From Roseibium aggregatum (GTDB taxonomy: Bacteria; Pseudomonadota; Alphaproteobacteria; Rhizobiales; Stappiaceae): a stretch of DNA of 64,000 nt. Shown here in pieces: positions 1-9,178 of this stretch. Each line of letters begins with the position of its first letter. Position 1 is the stretch's first letter. The translations under genes were made by a program, and so were the position numbers. The stretch lies in NCBI RefSeq assembly GCF_017309185.1, contig NZ_JAEKJZ010000001.1, positions 1,426,001 through 1,490,000 on the forward strand, written 5' to 3'. Below the pieces are notes generated by a model. The model worked only from the letters and a program-made list of their open reading frames with translations. It searched no databases and was not told where the DNA came from.

Positions 1-513
1 GCGCGTCGCGCGCAGGGGCTTTCCCTCGAAGCGGTCGAGAGGCTCTCCGGCGTGTCGCGTTCCATGGTCAGCCAGATCGAACGCGGCGAATCCAATCCGA
101 CGGTGGCGACGCTGTTCAATCTGACCCGCGCGCTGAAGGTGGATTTCGCCGGCCTCCTGGGGGAAGAGACAGCCGAAGACCGCGTGGAAATCGTGCACGA
201 GGACCAGACCCCGGCACTGGACCGGGCTGGCGACGGCTGCAGGATCCGCATTCTTTCACCGCCCCAGGACACGGGGCGCTTCGAGGTCTACGAACTGATT
301 TTCGCGGATGGTGGCAGGCTGGAAAGCAAGCCGCACGAGCGCGGCACGCGCGAACAGCTGATTGCCGAAGAGGGCGCGCTGGAAGTGACCTCCGGCGTCG
401 CCAAGGGAACAATCTCAAAGGGCGGCACGGCCCGCTACGCCGCGGATGTGCCGCATTGCATCGAGGCGCTGGACGGGCCCGCAAGGGCCATCTTGATGGT
501 GGTCAAGTTTTAA
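1..513 (+). CDS. XRE-family regulator with cupin domain (5' end outside window)
   Basis: Transcriptional regulator cut by the left edge; 170 codons are visible and run open from base 1 to the TAA at 511. The first ~30 residues are the second half of a helix-turn-helix, with the recognition-helix run SRSMVSQIERGESNP typical of the XRE/HipB fold. After a linker, residues ~85-168 look like a small cupin barrel, here with a hydrophobic C-terminus (AILMVVKF). XRE-cupin proteins usually sense a small metabolite and control nearby catabolic or transport genes. The downstream kbl-tdh pair lies 124 bp away on the same strand, so control of threonine breakdown is possible but not shown. Confidence 0.85.
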   Translation, partial: ARRAQGLSLEAVERLSGVSRSMVSQIERGESNPTVATLFNLTRALKVDFAGLLGEETAEDRVEIVHEDQTPALDRAGDGCRIRILSPPQDTGRFEVYELIFADGGRLESKPHERGTREQLIAEEGALEVTSGVAKGTISKGGTARYAADVPHCIEALDGPARAILMVVKF

Positions 514-637
514 CCTGGGAATGCCCCATGGTTTGCGGCCTCAAGGATCACGTTTCGGTCATGGGTCAGCGATTTCTTTTATTTCGAATGAAATTCCGGT
601 ATAATGGAAAAATATCCATGGAACCGGAGGAGCCGAC

Positions 638-1825
638 GTGGCCGACGCCTTTCTGTCGCATATTGCCGAAACCCTGAAGGAGATCGAGGCCGAGGGGCTT
701 TACAAGCGCGAGCGGCTGATCACCTCGCCGCAAGGCGGGCATATCACCGTCGGCGGCCGGGAGGTGATCAATCTCTGCGCCAACAATTATCTCGGCCTTG
801 CCGACCATCCGGCGCTGGAAGAGGCGGCCATGAAGGCCCTGAAGCCCAAAGGCTACGGTATGGCCTCCGTGCGCTTCATCTGCGGCACCCAGGACATTCA
901 CCGGGAGCTGGAGCAGCGTCTGGCGAAATTTCTCGGCAAGGACGATTCCATTCTCTTCGCTGCCTGTTTCGACGCCAATGGCGGCCTGTTCGAACCGCTG
1001 CTCGGGCCGGAAGACGCGATTGTATCGGACGCGCTTAATCACGCCTCGATCATCGACGGCATCCGCCTGTGCAAGGCGAAGCGCTACCGCTACGCCAACT
1101 CCGACATGGCGGACCTGGAAGCAAAGCTGAAGCAGGCCCGCGCTGACGGATCCCGTCACATCATGATCGCGACCGACGGCGTGTTTTCCATGGACGGCTA
1201 TCTGGCGAAGCTTCCCGAGATCACCGTCCTGGCCAGGCAATACGATGCGGTGGTCATGGTCGACGATTGCCACGCGACCGGCTTCATGGGGCCGAAGGGA
1301 GAGGGAACACCGGCCCATTTCGGGGTCGAGGTCGATATTCTGACCGGCACGCTCGGCAAGGCGCTGGGCGGCGGCATAGGCGGCTACATCGCGGGGCCTC
1401 AGCCGGTCATCGACCTTCTGCGCCAGCGGGCACGGCCGTATCTCTTTTCCAATTCCCTGCCACCGGCGGTGGTCATGAGCGGCCTTGAGGCGATCCGGCT
1501 GGTGGAGGAGGGCGACGATCTGCGCGGGTCCCTGTTCGAGAACACACGGTACTGGCGCGCCGGTCTTGAGAAACTCGGTTTCACGTTGTTGCCCGGTGAA
1601 CATCCGATCGTCCCGGTCATGCTGGGTGAAGCGACGCTGGCCCAGGCGATGGCTTCGAAACTCTTCGAGGAGGGGGTTTATGTCTCAGGCTTCTTCTTCC
1701 CCGTCGTGCCGCGCGGCGAGGCGCGTATCCGCACCCAGATGAACGCGGCGTTGACGAGAGCGGAGCTGGACCGGGCGCTGGCCGCGTTTGAAAAGGCCGG
1801 CAAGGCGACGGGAGTTCTGACATGA
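638..1825 (+). CDS. kbl: glycine C-acetyltransferase (2-amino-3-ketobutyrate CoA ligase)
   Basis: Cytosolic PLP enzyme of the alpha-oxoamine synthase family, 395 aa, the usual length. It cleaves 2-amino-3-ketobutyrate with CoA to glycine and acetyl-CoA, the second step of threonine degradation. The Schiff-base lysine is K241 in [10 protein letters not shown]. The substrate-binding start ([15 protein letters not shown]), VDDCHATG and FSNSLPP stretches match the family closely. The start is GTG at 638, seven bases after a GGAGG. It overlaps tdh by four bases (ATGA), so the two enzymes should be translationally coupled, which fits the instability of their shared intermediate. Confidence 0.97.
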   Translation: MADAFLSHIAETLKEIEAEGLYKRERLITSPQGGHITVGGREVINLCANNYLGLADHPALEEAAMKALKPKGYGMASVRFICGTQDIHRELEQRLAKFLGKDDSILFAACFDANGGLFEPLLGPEDAIVSDALNHASIIDGIRLCKAKRYRYANSDMADLEAKLKQARADGSRHIMIATDGVFSMDGYLAKLPEITVLARQYDAVVMVDDCHATGFMGPKGEGTPAHFGVEVDILTGTLGKALGGGIGGYIAGPQPVIDLLRQRARPYLFSNSLPPAVVMSGLEAIRLVEEGDDLRGSLFENTRYWRAGLEKLGFTLLPGEHPIVPVMLGEATLAQAMASKLFEEGVYVSGFFFPVVPRGEARIRTQMNAALTRAELDRALAAFEKAGKATGVLT

Positions 1826-2865
1826 CCAGCAACCGGATGAAGGCTCTGTGCAAGTCGGAGCCCAGGGAAGGCCTCTGGATGGTGCGTGCCCCGGTGCCGG
1901 AAATCGGTCCGGACGACGTCCTGATCAGGATCAACAAGACCGGGATCTGCGGTACCGATATCCACATCTGGAACTGGGACGACTGGGCGTCCCGAACGGT
2001 GCCCGTGCCGCTGATCACGGGACACGAATTCGCCGGAGAGATTGTCGAGATCGGCAGGAACGTCACCGACCTTGAAATCGGCCAGCGCTGCTCGGGCGAG
2101 GGGCATCTGATCGGCAAGCACTCCCGCCAGTCGCGGGCGGGCAAGTTTCACCTAGATCCGGAAACCAGGGGGATCGGCGTCAACGAGCAGGGCGCCTTCG
2201 CGGAATATCTGTGTCTGCCGGCCTTTAACGTCGTTCCGCTGCCGGATGAGATCGACGACGAAATCGGCGCTATCCTGGATCCTCTCGGAAACGCGGTTCA
2301 CACCGCGCTCAGTTTCGACCTGATCGGCGAGGATGTGTTGATTACCGGCGCCGGGCCCATCGGGATCATGGCCGCCGCCGTTGCCCGTCACGTCGGCGCG
2401 CGCAACGTGGTGATCACGGACATCAACCAGGCAAGGCTCGATCTGGCGACACGGGTTGCGGACGTGGTTCCGGTCAATGTCGCCAGGGAGGATCTCAAGG
2501 GGATCGAGAAGAGGCTCGGCATGAAGGAAGGCTTCGATGTCGGGCTGGAAATGTCCGGAAGCCAGGTGGCTCTCGATCAGATGGTTGAAAATCTGGTCAT
2601 GGGCGGGCGCATCGCGCTCCTCGGCATTCCGCCCGGCAAATCGCCGGTCGACTGGTCGCGCATCGTCTTCAAGGCGATCACCATCAAGGGTGTCTACGGC
2701 CGCGAGATCTTCGAGACCTGGTACAAGATGATCGCCATGCTGCAAAACGGTCTGGACGTGCGCAACGTTATCACCCACCGCTTCGATGTTGACGATTTTC
2801 AGGCCGGATTCGCGGCCATGAAGTCGGGCGAGGCCGGCAAGGTTGTCCTGAACTGGACGTCATGA
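1822..2865 (+). CDS. tdh: L-threonine 3-dehydrogenase, lacking structural-zinc cysteines
   Basis: Zinc-dependent medium-chain dehydrogenase, 347 aa, oxidising L-threonine to 2-amino-3-ketobutyrate with NAD+ for Kbl. Catalytic-zinc ligands are present: C43 in [12 protein letters not shown] and H68-E69 in ITGHEFAGE. The Rossmann motif [20 protein letters not shown] and the C-terminal [12 protein letters not shown] block are close to the E. coli enzyme as I recall it. Unusually, the four cysteines that hold the structural zinc in E. coli Tdh are replaced (G98, S101, S104, D112), although the flanking residues align. Second gene of the kbl-tdh operon. Confidence 0.96.
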   Translation: MTSNRMKALCKSEPREGLWMVRAPVPEIGPDDVLIRINKTGICGTDIHIWNWDDWASRTVPVPLITGHEFAGEIVEIGRNVTDLEIGQRCSGEGHLIGKHSRQSRAGKFHLDPETRGIGVNEQGAFAEYLCLPAFNVVPLPDEIDDEIGAILDPLGNAVHTALSFDLIGEDVLITGAGPIGIMAAAVARHVGARNVVITDINQARLDLATRVADVVPVNVAREDLKGIEKRLGMKEGFDVGLEMSGSQVALDQMVENLVMGGRIALLGIPPGKSPVDWSRIVFKAITIKGVYGREIFETWYKMIAMLQNGLDVRNVITHRFDVDDFQAGFAAMKSGEAGKVVLNWTS

Positions 2866-2870
2866 GCGTC

Positions 2871-2890
2871 AGGGCGGAAAGGTCCGCCCC
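2871..2890 (+). terminator. possible hairpin terminator after tdh
   Basis: A perfect 7-bp stem, GGGCGGA at 2872-2878 with TCCGCCC at 2883-2889 and a 4-base loop, lies a few bases after the tdh stop. There is no following T run, so intrinsic termination is uncertain. It sits in the convergent gap before the minus-strand DUF2892 gene. Confidence 0.35.
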
Positions 2891-2909
2891 ACCGCGACAC
2901 CGGCGAGGG

Positions 2910-3113
2910 TCAGGCGAAACCCGATTTCTGCGGCAGACCCAGCTTTTTCAGGATCATCACCACCGGGCACAGGCCTGTGAAAGACGCCTGTACGAGATGT
3001 GCCCCGAGGATGCCCGTCAGCCAGAGCCAGTTGATATTGACGTAAACGGCCAGCAGAACCGACGCGAGAACAACGGCGCCGACCACAAGCAAAATAGCTC
3101 TTTCCACAGTCAT
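2910..3113 (-). CDS. DUF2892 family small inner-membrane protein
   Basis: Predicted 67-residue membrane protein of the DUF2892 (YgaP transmembrane-like) family. It has two hydrophobic segments, ERAILLVVGAVVLASVLLAV near the N-terminus and WLTGILGAHLVQASFTG in the middle, followed by the family signature CPVVMILKKLGL. The ATG at 3113 is preferred because AGGAG lies 8 bases upstream; a longer reading up to 3245 would lack homology in its first 44 residues. Relatives often sit beside rhodanese or sulfide-handling genes, but no such partner is adjacent here. It faces kbl-tdh convergently. Confidence 0.85.
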   Translation of the reverse strand: MTVERAILLVVGAVVLASVLLAVYVNINWLWLTGILGAHLVQASFTGLCPVVMILKKLGLPQKSGFA

Positions 3114-3219
3114 GAAACACTCCTGGATAATAAGTTTCAAGATTGCGAATATATGAGACTTTTCGTCATGGAATGCCAGTAAAATTCCCGTGGCCGAAGG
3201 CTTCCCGGCTGCGGCATTT

Positions 3220-4434
3220 TCACTTGTCCCGCAGCCAGCCCGCATCGTATCCGATATCGGAGCAGCCGGCGAACCTGGCCATGCGGCCGAGTTCAGCCTC
3301 CAGACGCGCGAGCCGTCCCTTGCTCATGCGAACGCCTTTTTCCGGCCAGAACGCCCGGACCTGCAGCCGGTCCTCCGCCCTCAAAGCCTTCATGTCGATC
3401 CTGCCGATCAGCCTGTCTTTCTCCAGAACGGGAAAAACGTAGTAGCCATACTGGCGCTTGGCTTCGGGCACGAAGATCTCGATCCGGTAGGAAAAGCCGA
3501 ACAGCCGTTCCGTGCGTTTGCGGTCTCGCAGGGCCGGGTCGAAAGGTGACAGGATCCGGACCCTGGCTGGAGGATCGGGGAGCGTGTCCAGCGTCTCCAG
3601 GGAAGCGGGAAACGCGAAAACCTTGCGCAAAGAGCCGTCATCGCATTCGATCTCCGCTTCGGCAATCTCCGCGCGCGCAAGCGCGGCCTGGCACCAGGAT
3701 TTGGCTTCCTGGGGCGTGATGAGATCCCAGAAAGCGGCAATTTCGCCGGATGTCGCGAAACCGAGGCGCTCAAGCGCGGAACGGGCTGCCCAGTCGATCG
3801 TCTCCTCCGCATCGAACCGGACGTCGAGATGGCTTGCCGGTATGACCCGTTCGGTCAGGTCGTAGACTTTCTGAAAACCGTTGCGCCCGCAAACGGCAAG
3901 CTCGCCCGTGCGCCAGAGGAACTCCAGCGCGGTCTTGGAGGGGTGCCAGTCCCACCAGCCCCCACTGCTGCGCTGCTCCTCCTCGCCGACCGTTGCCGAG
4001 GTCACGGGGCCATGCTGCTCGATCTTTTTTCGAACCGCCTCGAACTTTTCTTCAAAACCGTTGCGGCGCCAGTTGCGCCAGCGCCCGATCAGCCAATCCC
4101 GGTCACGCTTGAACCGCAACCGCCAATGGGGGAAGAACGCCATTGGAACAACCGATGCGTCGTGGGTCCAGTGCTCAAAAAGAAGACGGTCCCGTTCCAG
4201 CTGATGCTTGAGAAACTTCTCTTTGTAGGCCGGGCGGCGGGCCGCGAGGATCATATGATGAGCGCGGGCGACCGTGTTGATGCTGTCCACTTGCACAAAG
4301 CCGAGGCCGTCGATGACGGAGGACAGGTCTTCGCCCTTTCCCGGACCTTTTGGTGCCGCGCAAAGACCATGTTTTTGGAGAAACAGGCGCCGGGCCTGAG
4401 CGTTCGGCACCCTGGTACAGGCAGATGAATTCAT
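3220..4434 (-). CDS. YcaQ/AlkX-type DNA glycosylase (winged-helix, HTH_42 superfamily)
   Basis: 404-aa member of the HTH_42 superfamily, whose characterised members (AlkZ, YcaQ/AlkX) unhook interstrand crosslinks and excise alkylated bases. The catalytic-loop triplet reads QVD at residues 48-50 (GLGFVQVDSINTVARAHH), the QxD form associated with YcaQ rather than the QxQ form of AlkZ. The family block LFEHWTHDASVVPM follows, and the C-terminal beta-rich part includes RVRILSPFDPALRDR and FGFSYRIEIFVPEAKRQYGY. Monocistronic, transcribed away from the solute-binding protein gene at 4650. Role in DNA repair is inferred from family. Confidence 0.88.
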   Translation of the reverse strand: MNSSACTRVPNAQARRLFLQKHGLCAAPKGPGKGEDLSSVIDGLGFVQVDSINTVARAHHMILAARRPAYKEKFLKHQLERDRLLFEHWTHDASVVPMAFFPHWRLRFKRDRDWLIGRWRNWRRNGFEEKFEAVRKKIEQHGPVTSATVGEEEQRSSGGWWDWHPSKTALEFLWRTGELAVCGRNGFQKVYDLTERVIPASHLDVRFDAEETIDWAARSALERLGFATSGEIAAFWDLITPQEAKSWCQAALARAEIAEAEIECDDGSLRKVFAFPASLETLDTLPDPPARVRILSPFDPALRDRKRTERLFGFSYRIEIFVPEAKRQYGYYVFPVLEKDRLIGRIDMKALRAEDRLQVRAFWPEKGVRMSKGRLARLEAELGRMARFAGCSDIGYDAGWLRDK

Positions 4435-4649
4435 CCGCCTACGTTAGCATTGTTGAAACCTGAAGCAAATCGCTATGCAACCGCTCTGCAACCTGATATT
4501 GTAAAATTGTCGTAGCGTGATTTCACCTTCAGTTTTGCGTTTGCCTGCGCAGTGCAGCCGGAAGTTACTGGTTGACGCTAAGGTAAAATATGGATTGACT
4601 TGTTTCGGATGGTTAACGCGGTTCCTGCCAAGGTTCATCAAAGCTAATC

Positions 4650-5450
4650 ATGAAGACTTATGGTAAAAAATACCTAGCGCTTTTTTTGGCGGTTGGCTTT
4701 TGCCTGACCGTAGGGCGGCAGGCAATTGCCGAAAGCGGTAGTTGTACGTCTGTAAAAATGAACGGTGCCAGCGTTTGGTTTCCTGTTTCCATGCGCGCCG
4801 ATGAGACAGGCCGGCTTGAAGGGGTGCTTCCCGACTTGGGAAAGCGGATTTTCAAGGCCTTTGATATTTCGGTGGAGGTCGGTCCGGCGTTTCCCTGGAA
4901 GCGCTTGTTTGTCATGATGGACAATGGGCAGTTGGACGTCATTGCAGGCGCGTTCCATACGGAGGAACGCAAGGAAAAATATGGTTTCAGTCTTCCCGTC
5001 ATGACGGAAGAAATCGCGGTGTTCATTCCAAGGGCCATGACTGCCAAACCCGGATCGCTGACCGACCTGGCCGGTTTGAACGGAATCAAGCCCTTCGGAG
5101 CGTCCTATGGCGCGGAGTTCGACAGGTTGGCGGCAGAATTCCTTTCAATCGAAGCGCCTCCCTTTGACGATTTCGAGACCTACATGGGATTGCTGATTGA
5201 CGGAAAGGCAGACTATCTGGTGATGCCTCGCCGGTATGGCCAGGAAACCATCGAGGCAATGGATGCGCAGGACCATGTGGAAGCTCTTTCCTGGCCGGCG
5301 GCTGTCAACACCTTGCATTTCATGTTTTCCAGAGCGTCGCCTTGCATTCAACTCCTGGATGACTTTAACGAGACACTGGATCAACTGATTTCCGCGGGAC
5401 AGGCCGAAAGTTTGCTTGAGGCGTATACGGTGAAAAAGCTGGCCAGGTAA
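4650..5450 (+). CDS. periplasmic solute-binding protein (SBP_bac_3 family)
   Basis: 266-aa exported protein with a signal peptide (KKYLALFLAVGFCLTVG, cleavage near residue 28). The body matches the polar amino-acid/cystine-type binding fold: residues ~45-75 contain the GRLEGVLPDLGKRIFKAF element, then VIAGAFHTEERKEKYGFS, equivalent to the GxxxTxER region of the family. No ABC permease or ATPase gene is adjacent, so it may be an orphan receptor subunit or act with a transporter elsewhere. Base composition of this gene and its 215-bp upstream gap is visibly more AT-rich than its neighbours. Confidence 0.8.
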   Translation: MKTYGKKYLALFLAVGFCLTVGRQAIAESGSCTSVKMNGASVWFPVSMRADETGRLEGVLPDLGKRIFKAFDISVEVGPAFPWKRLFVMMDNGQLDVIAGAFHTEERKEKYGFSLPVMTEEIAVFIPRAMTAKPGSLTDLAGLNGIKPFGASYGAEFDRLAAEFLSIEAPPFDDFETYMGLLIDGKADYLVMPRRYGQETIEAMDAQDHVEALSWPAAVNTLHFMFSRASPCIQLLDDFNETLDQLISAGQAESLLEAYTVKKLAR

Positions 5451-5597
5451 GACATGCCGCCGACAGCAACTCATGGCGCTCAGGACAGACGGGATCCTGT
5501 GGATTGCGGTTGGTCTGAACACCGTGCCCTGATTGGGATCGGTGTGCGGCCGCGCGATCAATCGCTGACCTGAACATCGGTCCTGTCAGCCGGCACA

Positions 5598-6386
5598 TTG
5601 AGGATAACGGGACACTTGGCGGAACAGGTTTGGAGCAGGCCGGAACTGATTGTGATTTCGGTCCTGGTGTTCTTATGCGCCGGCTTTGTCAAAGGTCTTG
5701 TCGGCCTTGGATTGCCAACCATCAGTCTCGGGCTGATGACGGTGTTCGTGGGCGTGGAAAAAGCCATGGTCTTGATCCTCTGGCCGGCCTTTCTGACGAA
5801 TCTCTGGCAGGGTGTTTCCGGCGGCCACTTCAAGGTGCTTGTAGAGAAGCTCTGGCCGTTCCTTGTCGCCGCCGTCAGCATGCTCGCGGCCGGCACGTTC
5901 ATTCTGACACGCTTGCCCGAAGGGGCGGCCGACCTTTTGCTCGGCATGCTCATGGCAGGCTATGCCATTCCTTCTCTCGCGGGCGTAAAGTTTCTGATAC
6001 CGGAGAGGTCGCGCACCTTCGCCGGGATTGCCGCCGGCCTGGTCAACGGGATCTTTTCGGGACTGACAGGGTCCTACACGGTTCCGGGCGTGATGTATCT
6101 CCAGGCCTTGGGGTTGAAGCGTGACGAACTTATTCAGGCGATGGGTCTGCTCTTCCTGCTCTCCACGATCGCGCTTGCAGTATCCTTGAGCGGTTTCGGC
6201 ATGATGGGCTGGCAGGAAACGCTGGCCTCGCTGTTGCTGGTGGCGCCTGCCTTGTCGGGTGTCTGGTTCGGGCAGAGAACGCGGCGGCAGGTTTCCGAAG
6301 CGGCCTTTCGGCGGCTGATCCTGGCATCCATTCTGGCGCTTGGGTTCTACCTCATACCGCTTGGTCTCTGGCGGCTGATGCATTGA
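5598..6386 (+). CDS. TauE/SafE family membrane exporter
   Basis: 262-aa polytopic inner-membrane protein of the sulfite/sulfonate exporter TauE/SafE family. Two repeats of the fold are visible: FLCAGFVKGLVGLGLPTISL near the N-terminus and the matching half AAGLVNGIFSGLTGSYTVPG in the middle, each with a G/N-rich half-helix. About seven or eight hydrophobic segments are present. The start is uncertain: TTG at 5598 gives the longest form and TTG at 5616 is an alternative; neither has a strong ribosome site. Substrate cannot be told; sulfite, sulfoacetate and other organosulfur anions are known for the family. Confidence 0.85.
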   Translation: MRITGHLAEQVWSRPELIVISVLVFLCAGFVKGLVGLGLPTISLGLMTVFVGVEKAMVLILWPAFLTNLWQGVSGGHFKVLVEKLWPFLVAAVSMLAAGTFILTRLPEGAADLLLGMLMAGYAIPSLAGVKFLIPERSRTFAGIAAGLVNGIFSGLTGSYTVPGVMYLQALGLKRDELIQAMGLLFLLSTIALAVSLSGFGMMGWQETLASLLLVAPALSGVWFGQRTRRQVSEAAFRRLILASILALGFYLIPLGLWRLMH

Positions 6387-6405
6387 AGCTCCTCCGCCTG
6401 AAACG

Positions 6406-6429
6406 AAAAACGCCGCATCTCTGCGGCGT
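6406..6429 (-). terminator. intrinsic terminator of the GlxA-type regulator gene
   Basis: Inverted repeat CGCCGCA (6411-6417) / TGCGGCG (6422-6428), extended by one A-T pair, with a 4-base loop. On the minus strand it is followed by five T residues (6406-6410 as AAAAA on plus). It lies 28 bases past the stop of the minus-strand gene. Confidence 0.85.
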
Positions 6430-6456
6430 ATTCGCTTCGAAGGTTCAAGGGTAGCC

Positions 6457-7491
6457 TTACTTGGCGACAAGTCGCATCGGGGTCGCCGTGCCGACGCCCG
6501 AAGCCGGTTTGGTGTTGGCCCACTGGTAGGACTGGCGCTCCTCTGTCGGCGTGCACAGAAAACGCTCGCGATAACATTTGGTGAAATGCGACGTCGACGC
6601 GAAGCCGCAGGCGAGCGCGACATCCAGCACCGGCCGGCTTGTGCGCCGCAGGAGATCGCGCGCGGTTTCAAGGCGCAGGCGCAGATAGTACTGGCCGGGA
6701 GTGCAGTTGAAATGCCGGCGGAACAGGCGTTCGAGCTGCCGCGGCGACAGGTTGACCGTCATCGCGAGCTGCTGACAGCTCAACGGGTCCTCGATATGCA
6801 GGTCCATGATGCGGATCGCATCCAGGATCTTGGCGTTGGAGATACCGGTCCGGGCCTCGATATCGTGGCGCTGCGCGGATTCTCCGGAACGCATGTTCTG
6901 ATAAAGGGCCACCTCGGCGACTTCATGCGCCAGATAGGCGCCATGCTGGATCGCGATCAGGCGCAGCATCATGTCCAGCGAAGCCATGCCGCCGGCGCAG
7001 GTGATGCAGTTGCGGTCGATCGCGAAAATGTCCGAGGTCACTTCGACGTCCGGGAATTCTTCGCGAAGGGACCGCAGATTTTCCCAATGAATGGTGCAGC
7101 GGCGTCCGTCGAGCAGGTTGTAACGCGCAAGCAGATACGCTCCGGTGCAGATCGCCCCGAACGTCCGGCCCATGGCGTTCAAGCGGCGCAGTTTGTTTCC
7201 AAGCTCCGGATCCAGGGGCAGCCGCTCTACGTCAATGCCAGTACACAGCAGTGTTACATCGGCGTCCAGCAGGTCGCGTAAAGGTTTTTTTACAGAAACC
7301 TCGCATCCGTTGCTCGCAGTGACTGAATTCCCGTCAAGGGAATAAGTCGTCCATTCGTAGTAAGCCTTGCCCAGCAGGCGATTTGCTATTCGCAACGGTT
7401 CAATGACGCTTGCGAATGCGTTCATTGAAAACCGATCCAGGAGCACAAATGCTATGGATTGGCCTATTTCTTCGTGCGCGCGTCCGGACAT
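6457..7491 (-). CDS. GlxA family AraC-type transcriptional regulator
   Basis: 344-aa regulator with an N-terminal DJ-1/PfpI-like domain (residues ~10-190) and a C-terminal AraC helix-turn-helix (~220-320). The first domain shows FGAICTGAYLLARYNLLDGR and the GGMASLDMMLRLI block. The second shows LSPRQLERLFRRHFNCTPGQY and the second HTH, DVALACGFASTSHFTKCYR. The cysteine in GAICTGA sits where the PfpI nucleophile lies; in GlxA-type regulators such as ArgR, GbdR or CdhR this domain is used for ligand sensing. Related proteins control carnitine, betaine and arginine catabolism. The target here is unknown. Divergent from fpr across a long AT-variable gap. Confidence 0.9.
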   Translation of the reverse strand: MSGRAHEEIGQSIAFVLLDRFSMNAFASVIEPLRIANRLLGKAYYEWTTYSLDGNSVTASNGCEVSVKKPLRDLLDADVTLLCTGIDVERLPLDPELGNKLRRLNAMGRTFGAICTGAYLLARYNLLDGRRCTIHWENLRSLREEFPDVEVTSDIFAIDRNCITCAGGMASLDMMLRLIAIQHGAYLAHEVAEVALYQNMRSGESAQRHDIEARTGISNAKILDAIRIMDLHIEDPLSCQQLAMTVNLSPRQLERLFRRHFNCTPGQYYLRLRLETARDLLRRTSRPVLDVALACGFASTSHFTKCYRERFLCTPTEERQSYQWANTKPASGVGTATPMRLVAK

Positions 7492-8074
7492 TTACTTGGC
7501 CTCTTCGGAAGAAATTATTATGCGTTGTCTTGATTGAGTAACAGATTTTGCAAATTATCTTTGTCTGTCAAATAAAAAACGCGGTTTGTTAGCGGTTTCG
7601 TTAAATTGACACAATTGAGCGGATGTCATGCCTAACCCGTCATCCGGTTGCAGAACTTTTCATCGAGGGAATGCCCTCTTTTTAACCGACGCTATGCGGG
7701 CGTGCCGTAGCGGTGCGGGCAGTAAAAAAACAGCCGATCGAACGGAGGGGATGACCGCGTTCGAACGCGCTTGTTCGAACGAACACTTTTTGAACAGCCA
7801 AGAACGCTGAACCGTCGGACGCGCAGGGGTGAAAGGACGCGACTTGAAGGCCGTGACTTGCTTGTTGTTCCGGCGCTGAACCGTCTTACCGGTCGGCATC
7901 GGGGTGATCTGAATTGCCGAAAAGGTCTTCCCCGCTTTGCCGGCGGGCCGGAATTGAGAACGATTTTTCAGTCTAAAGACGGTTTCGTGGATCCAAGTTG
8001 CTTCAAGTCAATGCTCGAGTGGTGGTAGATGAAGACTAATCTCACATTCGATATCAGGACGGACCGAAGCAAAC
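7492..8074. other. gene-free divergent intergenic region
   Basis: 583 bases between the GlxA-type regulator (minus) and fpr (plus). The first ~130 bases are AT-rich and probably hold the regulator promoter. Two 8-bp palindromes, GTTCGAAC at 7759-7766 and 7773-7780, lie 14 bp apart (start to start). Short open frames exist at 7628-7810 and 7771-8028, but they lack ribosome sites, recognisable motifs and coding bias, so they are not called. Confidence 0.5.
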
Positions 8075-8887
8075 ATGAACGTACTCGCGAAACCTTCCGA
8101 ACTTGAAGCCGTTGCGCCGGCCGGTGTTTTTGTCGAAGAAGTCAAGACCGTCCAGCACTACACGGACCGGCTCTTCCGTTTCCGAATGACCCGTCCGGCG
8201 AGTTTCCGGTTTCGGTCTGGCGAATTCGTCATGATCGGTCTGATGATCGACGGCAAGCCGCTTTACCGGGCTTATTCCATTGCCAGTCCGGCCTGGGATG
8301 AGGAGCTGGAGTTCTTTTCCATCAAGGTGCCCGACGGTCCGCTGACGTCACACCTGCAGAAGGTCCAGCCGGGGGACGCGGTTCTCATGAAGAAAAAACC
8401 GACCGGTACCCTGGTCAACGACGCGCTTGTTCCCGGAAAAAGGGTCTACATGTTCTCCACCGGCACGGGCATTGCGCCTTTCGCCAGCCTGATCCGCGAT
8501 CCGGACACCTATGAGAAATTCGATCAGGTCATCCTGACCCACACCTGCCGGCAGGTCGCGGAACTGAAATACGGCGAGGATCTGGTTGAGGAAACGATCA
8601 ACGATCCGCTGATCGGCGAACTCGCAAAGGACAAGCTGGTCCATTACACCTCCGTGACCCGTGAGGAGTTTCCCCGCAAAGGCAGGATTACCGATCTGAT
8701 CACGTCCGGAAAACTGTTCGAGGATCTCGGCGTGCCGCCGCTAGATCCCGCCGTCGATCGCGGCATGATCTGCGGCTCCATGGAAATGCTTCGCGACACG
8801 AAGGCGCTTCTGGAAGAGGCTGGCCTCACCGAGGGGGCAAACAACAAGCCCGCCGAATTCGTGGTTGAGCGCGCGTTCGTCGGTTAA
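8075..8887 (+). CDS. fpr: ferredoxin--NADP+ reductase
   Basis: 270-aa cytosolic FAD flavoprotein that moves electrons between NADPH and ferredoxin or flavodoxin, supporting Fe-S assembly and oxidative-stress responses. The FAD-binding block is RAYSIASPAWDEELEFF (RxYSxxS motif), followed by IKVPDGPLTSHL. The NADP-binding part shows FSTGTGIAPFASLIRDP and ICGSMEMLRD. The C-terminus ends in VERAFVG, the short-tail form of the bacterial subclass I enzymes. Monocistronic, with a strong terminator 26 bases past the stop. The 583-bp upstream gap is unusually long and may hold its regulation. Confidence 0.96.
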   Translation: MNVLAKPSELEAVAPAGVFVEEVKTVQHYTDRLFRFRMTRPASFRFRSGEFVMIGLMIDGKPLYRAYSIASPAWDEELEFFSIKVPDGPLTSHLQKVQPGDAVLMKKKPTGTLVNDALVPGKRVYMFSTGTGIAPFASLIRDPDTYEKFDQVILTHTCRQVAELKYGEDLVEETINDPLIGELAKDKLVHYTSVTREEFPRKGRITDLITSGKLFEDLGVPPLDPAVDRGMICGSMEMLRDTKALLEEAGLTEGANNKPAEFVVERAFVG

Positions 8888-8913
8888 CGTTCCGACAAAT
8901 CGATAGAATCACG

Positions 8914-8945
8914 AAAGGCCGGATCGTTCCGGCCTTTTGTTTTTG
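8914..8945 (+). terminator. intrinsic terminator after fpr
   Basis: Perfect 10-bp stem AAAGGCCGGA (8914-8923) / TCCGGCCTTT (8928-8937), loop TCGT, followed by a T-rich tail (TTTTGTTTTT). Confidence 0.93.
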
Positions 8946-9178
8946 CGCAGTCCCGCCTTTCAAACCCGGGCTGTCGACACCCGGATTGCGCCGGCCCTCT
9001 GGCCGCAAAGACTTTCTGGCTGTCCGGCTGACAATTTCCATCGCTAAACTGTGGAAGTCGGCCACACGAAAGGTTCGATCGATATCAACGGCGCAACGCA
9101 TGCAATAGTCTTTGACGAAACGGCGTTGACGGCATGGATCCGACCTCTTTGGAACGTGTTTGGTTTGGGTTGCAAAAG

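Noticed and set aside
7759-7784. Possible LexA box (alphaproteobacterial GTTC-N7-GTTC)
   Set aside because: GTTC elements here are spaced 14 bases start to start, not 11, so the SOS box pattern is not met.
7628-8028. Two short frames between the GlxA-type regulator and fpr
   Set aside because: No ribosome sites, Arg/Ser-rich translations typical of non-coding GC-rich DNA.
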